In this document: positions 6,116-11,095 of the stretch, in pieces
How positions within the stretch are numbered: position 1 is the stretch's first letter
Layout: each line of letters starts with the position of its first letter
From: an uncultured Acidimicrobiia bacterium
GTDB lineage: Bacteria > Actinomycetota > Acidimicrobiia > IMCC26256 > CALEDW01
DNA: 11,095 bases
Reading direction: 5' to 3'
NCBI GenBank assembly: GCA_937949585.1
Contig: CALEDW010000238.1
Span: forward strand, 1 to 11,095
The notes under the pieces: generated by a model
The model's input: the letters and a program-made list of their open reading frames with translations, nothing else
Database searches by the model: none
What the model was told of the DNA's origin: nothing
Program-made: the position numbers and the translations under genes

Positions 6116-7702
6116 TCAGCCCCGCAGGTGCTCGACCCGGCGGATCGTCACCCACCAGGTGAGCAGCCCCGAGACGGCCACCAGCACCAGGCCGGCCAGG
6201 CCCGCCCGAGCGAAGAACCCCTCTGCCGCCGCGCTCCAGATCCGCACCGCCAGGGTGTCGACACCGATCGGGGCGAGCAGCAGCGTCGCCGGCAGCTCCT
6301 TGGCCACCGACAGCAGCACCAACCCGGCACCGGCCGCCAACATCGGTGCCATGAGCGGCACCTCGACGGTGGCGAAACGCCGCAACCTCCCCGCCCCCAA
6401 CGACCGGGCGGCCTCGCGCAGCCGCTCCGGCACGGCTTCCACCGCAACCTCCCCGGCCCGCAGGGCCTGGGCCCCGAAGTGCACCACGTAGGCGAACACC
6501 AGGAGCGGCACCGTCTGGTAGAGCGCATCGAGCAGCGGCGCCCGCAGGGTGAGGGTGACGAGCGACAGGGCCAGGACCAGGCCGGGAAGGGCGAACCCGG
6601 CCACCACGAACAGGTTGGCCACCTCGCCGGTGCGGGCCCGGAAACGCCGGGTGAGGTAGGCGACCGGGAGCACGACCGCCACCGCGGCGGCGGCCGAGAC
6701 CACGGCCAACCCCACCGTCTGGGCGGTCGGTCCGGCGAGCTCCCCGAGGCCGGCGCCTCGACCGAGCAGGTCACGCCCGCCGGCCAGACCCCGGGCCGCC
6801 CAGCGGGCGAGCACGGCGACGGGGACCACCAGCGCCACGGCCACCACCCCCACGAGGAAGGCGACGACCGGCGCACGCCCGAACCTGAGACGGGCCACCG
6901 CCGGGGGCCCCCCGGCCGCCACCGGTTCGCTCCGGCGTGCCCGGGCGGCGACCCGCCGCTCGGCGGCGACCACGACCAGGGCCAGGACGCCGAGCACCAG
7001 GCTCATCACCCGTGCCGCTTCCGGCTCGAGCAGCCGGGTGGCGAAGATGCGCAGGGTCAGCGTGTCGTAGCGCAGCAGCGAGACGGCCCCGAACTCGCTC
7101 ACGCCGTAGAGGAAGACCAGCAAGGTCCCCGCGGCCACCGCCGAGCGGATCCCGGGCAGCACCACCGTGGCGAACACCCGGACCGGCCCGGCACCCAATG
7201 CCCGGGCGCTCTCCTCCACCGACCGGGGCAGACCGGCCAGGCGCGCCGCCACCGGCAGGTAGACGTAGGGGTAGGAGATGAGGGTCAGGATCACCACGGC
7301 GGGCCCGAGACCCCGCAGCCGCCACGATCGCCCGAAGCCGAGCAGCTCTTGGAGCAGCCCCCCCTCGGCGAACACGGAGATCCAGGCGAACGCCGCGACG
7401 AACGACGGGAGGACGAGCGGGAGGGCCGCCGCAACCCCGAGGACTCGCCGAGCCGGTACGTCGGTGCGCACCAGGCACCAGGCGACGGCGACGCCGAGCA
7501 CGGCGGCGCCGAGCGAGCTCAGGCCCGCCAAGGTCACCGTCCGCAGCAGCGGCCCGACGAGCTCCTCGGAGCCCAGGCGACGGGTGAAGGCGGCCGGGTC
7601 GGCGGCCGTCCGGACCACGAGCGAACCGAACGGCAGGGCGAACGCCAGCCCGACCGCGACCCCCAGTGCCGCCAGCGATCGGGGCGCCCGGCGGCCGGTC
7701 AT
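6116..7702 (-). CDS. fbpB: Ferric iron ABC transporter permease, fused two-domain (FbpB-like)
   Basis: A 528-aa inner-membrane permease made of two homologous halves, as in FbpB/SfuB-type Fe3+ importers, so one polypeptide supplies both transmembrane domains. Hydrophobic segments lie at about 10-30, 56-78, 87-110, 133-153, 188-208 and 231-247 in the first half, and 277-298, 329-350, 362-384, 398-412, 455-476 and 499-519 in the second. Each half has the EAA loop that docks the ATPase: EESARALGAG (163-172, followed by VVLPG at 180-184) and REAARSLGAG (429-438, followed by VEVPL at 446-450). The ATG overlaps the fbpA stop as ATGA (7699-7702), which implies translational coupling. Family members also move thiamine, sulfate or polyamines; iron is assigned from the FbpA-type partner and the iron boxes. 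Confidence 0.92.
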   Translation of the reverse strand: MTGRRAPRSLAALGVAVGLAFALPFGSLVVRTAADPAAFTRRLGSEELVGPLLRTVTLAGLSSLGAAVLGVAVAWCLVRTDVPARRVLGVAAALPLVLPSFVAAFAWISVFAEGGLLQELLGFGRSWRLRGLGPAVVILTLISYPYVYLPVAARLAGLPRSVEESARALGAGPVRVFATVVLPGIRSAVAAGTLLVFLYGVSEFGAVSLLRYDTLTLRIFATRLLEPEAARVMSLVLGVLALVVVAAERRVAARARRSEPVAAGGPPAVARLRFGRAPVVAFLVGVVAVALVVPVAVLARWAARGLAGGRDLLGRGAGLGELAGPTAQTVGLAVVSAAAAVAVVLPVAYLTRRFRARTGEVANLFVVAGFALPGLVLALSLVTLTLRAPLLDALYQTVPLLVFAYVVHFGAQALRAGEVAVEAVPERLREAARSLGAGRLRRFATVEVPLMAPMLAAGAGLVLLSVAKELPATLLLAPIGVDTLAVRIWSAAAEGFFARAGLAGLVLVAVSGLLTWWVTIRRVEHLRG

Positions 7703-8742
7703 CCCTCGAGCCCGGCCCGGCGGATGAGCCGCCGGGTACGGGCCAGCTCGTCACCCAGCGCGTCGAAGGCGACGTCCGGCGCGGCGATGTCCGCCAGCGG
7801 CGGCAGGTCCTCCACCGCCGGGTCCACGCCGGCGGCGAGCGGGTACTCGAACGTCTCGGCGGCGAAGAACTCCTGGGCGCCACGGGAGAGCAGGAAGGCG
7901 ACGAGGCGCTCGGCGGCGGCCGGGTTCGACGCGGTGCGCAGCACACCGGCGGCGGTGACGAGGATGAGCGTACCGGGGTCGCCGGCCGGGAACAGGTGGT
8001 TCTCGCTGCGCACCCCGGGGTTCTCGGCCTTGGCCCGCTCGTTGTAGTAGTGGTTCACGAGCCCGAGGTCGACCTCCCCGCGACCGACGGCCTCGACGAT
8101 GGCCACGTTGTTGGCGTAGGTACGCACGTCGTTGGCCCGCAACCCTTCCAGCCACCGCCGGGTGCGGTCCTCCCCGATGAGGGTGCGGAGCGCCGTGACG
8201 AAGTCCTGGAACGACGCGTTCGTCGGAGCGATCCCCACCCGCCCCCGCCACCGGGGATCGGTGAGGTCGAGCACCGAGACGGGCAGCTGCGACACGGTGA
8301 GCCGATCCCGGTTGTAGACCAACACCCGAACCCGCCCCGACAGACCCACCCAGTCGCCGTCCCGGGCTCGGAAGCGGGCCGGGACGCGATCGAGGATCCG
8401 GTCGGGGAGGCGGCGCAGGAGCCGCCTCCCGTCGACGTAGCCCATGGCACCCGGGCTCTGTGAGATGAACACGTCGGCCGGGCTGCGATCCCGCTCCTCA
8501 CCGAGCAGGAGGGCCAGGTCGGCCGATTCCCCGTAACGCACGTCCACCGAGATCCCGGTCCGCCGGGCGAAGCGCTCCAGGAGCGGGCCGATGAGCTCGG
8601 CGTTGCGCCCGGAGTACACGGTGATGCGTTCCCCACCGCCGGAGCCGCAGCCGGTGAGGGCGGCGGCGATCACCACGATGGTCAGGACCGCCGCAGGGGC
8701 CCGGAGGAACCGTCGCTGTGTACGGAGGCGCGTGGCGGGCAT
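7699..8742 (-). CDS. fbpA: Ferric iron-binding lipoprotein of ABC transporter (FbpA-like)
   Basis: A 347-aa extracytoplasmic solute-binding protein. The N-terminus has basic residues, a hydrophobic stretch (16-29) and lipobox LTGC (Cys32), so it is membrane-anchored. The mature start ERITVYSGRNAELI (38-51) and the hinge-side motif VNHYYNERAKAENP (229-242) are those of FbpA/FutA Fe3+ proteins; Tyr232-Tyr233 correspond to the paired tyrosines that coordinate Fe3+, and Tyr43 is in the N-terminal loop. A TTG six codons upstream (8760) would also be in frame, but ATG at 8742 gives a conventional signal peptide; neither has a clear ribosome-binding site. It lies 47 nt after the fbpC stop, with an iron box between, and overlaps fbpB by 4 nt. 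Confidence 0.93.
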   Translation of the reverse strand: MPATRLRTQRRFLRAPAAVLTIVVIAAALTGCGSGGGERITVYSGRNAELIGPLLERFARRTGISVDVRYGESADLALLLGEERDRSPADVFISQSPGAMGYVDGRRLLRRLPDRILDRVPARFRARDGDWVGLSGRVRVLVYNRDRLTVSQLPVSVLDLTDPRWRGRVGIAPTNASFQDFVTALRTLIGEDRTRRWLEGLRANDVRTYANNVAIVEAVGRGEVDLGLVNHYYNERAKAENPGVRSENHLFPAGDPGTLILVTAAGVLRTASNPAAAERLVAFLLSRGAQEFFAAETFEYPLAAGVDPAVEDLPPLADIAAPDVAFDALGDELARTRRLIRRAGLEG

Positions 8743-8774
8743 GCACCGATGGTGGCACAACGCGCCGCCGGTCG

Positions 8775-8793
8775 TAAAGTTTTCCTAACCTAA
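8775..8793. promoter_or_regulatory. IdeR/DtxR-like iron box at fbpC/fbpA junction
   Basis: Plus strand TAAAGTTTTCCTAACCTAA against the known IdeR/DtxR consensus TWAGGTWAGSCTWACCTWA: by hand 16 of 19 positions match and one half-site is perfect. It lies 32-50 nt upstream of the fbpA ATG and overlaps the fbpC stop codon (8790-8792). Fe2+-loaded IdeR would block initiation into fbpA-fbpB-lipoprotein, or act as a roadblock to read-through from fbpC. Confidence 0.78.
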
Positions 8794-9893
8794 TCCGCAG
8801 CGAGGCCTTCTGGGGCCGGGAAGGCGTGGACCTCGCCCGCCACCGCCAAGGAGACCCGGTCGCCGGGGACGAAGTCCCGGTCGGGACCGAGCCGGGAACG
8901 CAGGTGCACGCCCCCGCCGAGCTCCACCTCCACCAGCTGATCGTGCCCGAAGTACTCCACGCGGCGCACGGTCCCGATTCCCGTGCCGTCCAGCCAGATC
9001 CGCACCCGTTCGGGTCGGAGCACCACCGTCACCGGTCCGCTCGTCGCCTCGACCGACCGCAGCACCCCGATCGGCGTCTCGACCGACGACCCGTCGGCCC
9101 GACCCGGCAGCACGTCGGCGTCGCCGACGAAGGTGGCCACGAACGGGTCGGCGGGGTGGGTGTAGAGGCGCGCCGGCGTGTCGACCTGGAGGATGCGCCC
9201 GTCCCGCATGACCGCCACCCGGTCGGCCAGACTCAACGCCTCCTCCTGGTCGTGGGTCACGAACAGCGCGGTGGCGCCCGCCGCCCCGAGGATCTCCCGT
9301 ACGTCACGACGGACCCGCCCCCGAAGCGCCGCGTCGAGGTTGGAGAAGGGCTCGTCGAGCAGGATCACCTCGGGTCGGGGGGCCAGGGCCCGGGCGAGCG
9401 CGACCCGCTGCTGTTGGCCGCCCGACAGCTCGGCCGGGCGCCGTGACGCCAGGTCGGCGAGACCGACGAGCTCGAGGAGCTCGGCCACCCGCGCCCCGCG
9501 CCGACGCCGGTCGCGCACTCCGTACCCCACGTTGCCGGCCACGCTGAGGTGCCCGAAGAGGGCGAAGTCCTGGAACACCACCCCCACCCGTCGCCGCTCC
9601 GGCGGCACGAACCGGTCCGCTCCGGCGACCACCATCCCGCCGAGCGCGACCGTGCCCGCATCGGGTCGCTCGAAGCCGGCGATGAGGCGGAGGGTCGTGG
9701 TCTTGCCGCACCCGCTGGGTCCGAGCAGCGCCAGGACCTCCCCGGCCCTGACGGCCAGGTCGACCCCGTCGACCGCCCGCACCTCGCCGTAGGACTTGCG
9801 CAGTCCCTGCAACACCACGACCGCCGCCGGGTCGCGCGACCGACGGTGCGCGTCGAGGGGGAGCTCGGTGGGTGTGTCGACGTCGACGGCCAC
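8790..9893 (-). CDS. fbpC: Ferric iron ABC transporter ATPase (FbpC-like)
   Basis: A 367-aa cytoplasmic ATPase that powers the importer. Seen: Walker A GPSGCGKT (58-65), Q-loop Gln108 in VVFQDF, signature LSGGQQQR (156-163), Walker B VILLDEP (176-182), D-loop SNLD and switch His214 in FVTHD. After about residue 240 there is a C-terminal beta-rich TOBE-type regulatory domain (for example VVLRPERVRIW). This is the length and plan of the FbpC/PotA/CysA group; iron is assigned from context. The GTG start lies 6 nt after a TACCCT -10 box, with no ribosome-binding site, so it is probably leaderless. It precedes fbpA on the same strand, an unusual gene order because fbpC usually comes last. Its stop lies inside the second iron box. 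Confidence 0.93.
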   Translation of the reverse strand: MAVDVDTPTELPLDAHRRSRDPAAVVVLQGLRKSYGEVRAVDGVDLAVRAGEVLALLGPSGCGKTTTLRLIAGFERPDAGTVALGGMVVAGADRFVPPERRRVGVVFQDFALFGHLSVAGNVGYGVRDRRRRGARVAELLELVGLADLASRRPAELSGGQQQRVALARALAPRPEVILLDEPFSNLDAALRGRVRRDVREILGAAGATALFVTHDQEEALSLADRVAVMRDGRILQVDTPARLYTHPADPFVATFVGDADVLPGRADGSSVETPIGVLRSVEATSGPVTVVLRPERVRIWLDGTGIGTVRRVEYFGHDQLVEVELGGGVHLRSRLGPDRDFVPGDRVSLAVAGEVHAFPAPEGLAAD

Positions 9894-9897
9894 AGAT

Positions 9898-9916
9898 GAA
9901 GGGTAGCCTTACCTGT
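9898..9916. promoter_or_regulatory. IdeR/DtxR-like iron box upstream of fbpC
   Basis: Plus strand GAAGGGTAGCCTTACCTGT against TWAGGTWAGSCTWACCTWA: 15 of 19 positions match by hand. The box starts 4 nt upstream of the fbpC GTG and contains the predicted -10, so bound IdeR would exclude RNA polymerase. Low iron would then open the operon. Confidence 0.75.
9900..9905 (-). promoter_or_regulatory. -10 box for leaderless fbpC
   Basis: The minus strand reads TACCCT, 6 nt before the GTG at 9893, and is fully inside the iron box. No Shine-Dalgarno site is present, so the mRNA probably begins at the start codon. Confidence 0.55.
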
Positions 9917-9933
9917 GTCTCGAGGCGACGGCG

Positions 9934-11095
9934 TCAGAGCGCAGCGCCGACGTCGAACCCCGAGCGGATCGCGGCCTCCAGACCCCCGGGGCCGATCACG
10001 TCGCCGACCAGGTGGAGCCGCGGGGCGACCGGGCCGGGTGCGAACGCCTCCGTCCAGGGATCGCCGGGTCGGGAGACACCTGCGGCCGGCGGGTCGGCGA
10101 ACACCACGTCGTCGGCCTCCAGTACCCGGTCCGGCCCGAGCGGGTCCCGCACGACGAGACCGACGGGCGTGAGCGAGCGGGCCTCGACCCGGGTGTGGAT
10201 CACCAGGCCCCGGCGGCGTCCCTCGAACACCAGGCGCGCCCGGCGGGGATGGGCGAGACCGAGACCCGCGGCGGCGGCGGTGCACGCAAGTCCCACACGA
10301 GCACGGCGGCTCAGGGCCACGGCGAGCACGAGCGCCGGGCCGCCGTGCCCGACCACCACCACACGGGGACCCACCGGCAGTCCCCGACGCCGCAGGTCGG
10401 CGAGGCTCCAGACCCGGGGTCGGGGTCGCCCTGCGCCCACGCCCGGCAACCCCGGGAGCCCGTGGTGCGCACCGGTGGCGATCACGACGTCGTCGGCCAG
10501 AAGACCGGCGACGACCTCGGGGGTGGCCTCGATCCCCGTACGCACCTCGGCGCCTGCGGCGAGCGCCGCCTCGACGAGCCGCCGGGCCAACTCGCCCATC
10601 GGGGGGTGCGCGAGGGCGGCCCCGAGGAGGGCGCCGCCGGCGACGGCGTCGCGTTCCAGCACCACGACGGCGTGCCCCCGGAGCGCGGCGACGCGGGCGC
10701 ACTCCAGTCCGGCAGGACCGCCGCCCACCACCACCACCCGTCGGATCCGGGCGGCGGGCCGATCCCAGCCCGCGCTGCGGTGCCGTCGGCCCAGCAACGG
10801 GTTGACGGCGCACGGTGCGCACCTCCGCGAGGTACTGGCCCGGCCGCCAGGGCAACGGGCCGTCGGTGAACGCCACCGCCGAGGTCGGGTCGCCGTAGGC
10901 GGACACGTGGATCGCGTCGGCCCCGGCCTCTGCCTTCACGGCGCGGACCACCTCGACCGCCAAGCGACTCCTGGCCTCGGCGGAACCGCCCCAGCGGTCC
11001 CGCCGCCGGTTCTGAGCCGGGGAGCAGAAGCTGGAGAGGAGGTAGCCGTGCGCGGCATGGATCTCCACGCAGTCGATGCCGGCGGGCCAGCTCGG
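9934..11095 (-). pseudogene. Decayed OYE/2,4-dienoyl-CoA reductase-type flavoprotein, two internal deletions, 5' end outside window
   Basis: The intact family member has an FMN TIM barrel, a 4Fe-4S cluster and an FAD/NAD(P)H domain. Visible barrel parts: VEIHAAHGYLL (11068-11036) with the active-site HAAHGY motif, SPAQNRRRDRWGG, and VEVVRAVKAEAG. The frame then jumps directly into ADAIHVSAYGDPTSAVAFTDG, so about 45-50 residues normally between these motifs are absent near 10919-10930. After PGQYLAEV the frame shifts by one base class near 10810-10823 and resumes at CAVNPLLGR, so about 80 residues with the last barrel strands and most cluster cysteines are also missing. The C-terminal domain (from 10797) keeps the FAD motif VVVVGGGPAGLE, a second dinucleotide fold GHGGPALVLA, and the ending LVGDVIGPGGLEAAIRSG. 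The lengths missing are estimates from memory of the family. An assembly error is the main alternative. Confidence 0.8.

Noticed and set aside
5480..8047. 855-codon plus-strand open frame across the lipoprotein, fbpB and fbpA
   Set aside because: The product is His/Gly/Arg/Gln/Pro-rich with no recognisable domain, and it lies antisense to three well-supported genes.
8740..8760. TTG at 8760 as the fbpA start
   Set aside because: It adds MCHHRC before an otherwise normal signal peptide; ATG at 8742 is more likely, though neither has a clear ribosome-binding site.
10674..10797. Separate genuine gene beginning at the TTG at 10797
   Set aside because: There is no ribosome-binding site or well-placed -10, and conserved CAVNP residues continue upstream of the TTG in the same frame, so it is the tail of the broken gene.
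9365..11068. 567-codon minus-strand frame joining the OYE fragment to sequence inside fbpC
   Set aside because: Only its first ~80 codons are real; beyond the frameshift near 10815 it is Arg/Gly/Pro-rich noise and overlaps fbpC out of frame.

Overview
The window is high-GC, densely packed bacterial DNA. The DnaK/HspR-type heat-shock operator, TANNNT -10 boxes placed 6-7 nt before start codons (leaderless mRNAs), IdeR/DtxR-type iron boxes, a bifunctional-type dCTP deaminase and an EtfD-like membrane Fe-S oxidoreductase all point to an actinobacterium (Actinomycetota). An Acidimicrobiia-like lineage is my guess from the protein sequences, but it cannot be proven here.

Layout, left to right. 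(1) 1-1794, minus: dnaK, cut at its 3' end by the window edge, with a HAIR operator for HspR upstream. (2) 1962-2387 and 2414-4633, plus: a small stand-alone cyclic-nucleotide-binding protein and a 739-aa six-helix membrane Fe-S oxidoreductase (EtfD/FadF-like), each with its own apparent leaderless promoter. (3) 4630-5238, minus: dcd, converging on the Fe-S gene so that both TAG stops share one CTAG. (4) 5336-5406, plus: tRNA-Gly(CCC). (5) 9893 down to 5441, minus: an iron-import locus. fbpC (ATPase) comes first, then fbpA (ferric-binding lipoprotein), fbpB (fused double permease) and a cupredoxin-like lipoprotein with a Gly-Thr repeat linker. One IdeR/DtxR-like box precedes fbpC and a second sits at the fbpC/fbpA junction. 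(6) 9934-11095, minus: remains of an Old Yellow Enzyme/2,4-dienoyl-CoA-reductase-type flavoprotein that has lost two internal segments, the second with a frameshift; its 5' end is outside the window.

How it fits together: the most interesting part is the iron locus. A classical FbpABC-type Fe3+ importer appears to be under dual IdeR/DtxR control and is followed by a cupredoxin-like lipoprotein preceded by a good ribosome-binding site. A copper protein in a ferric importer operon suggests an extracytoplasmic step, such as Fe2+ oxidation or iron hand-off to FbpA; this is inference. The rest is housekeeping: chaperone, pyrimidine nucleotide supply, electron transfer from fatty-acid/acyl-CoA oxidation to the quinone pool, and a tRNA. 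No intergenic stretch exceeds 300 bases, and I see no CRISPR array, insertion sequence or attachment site.
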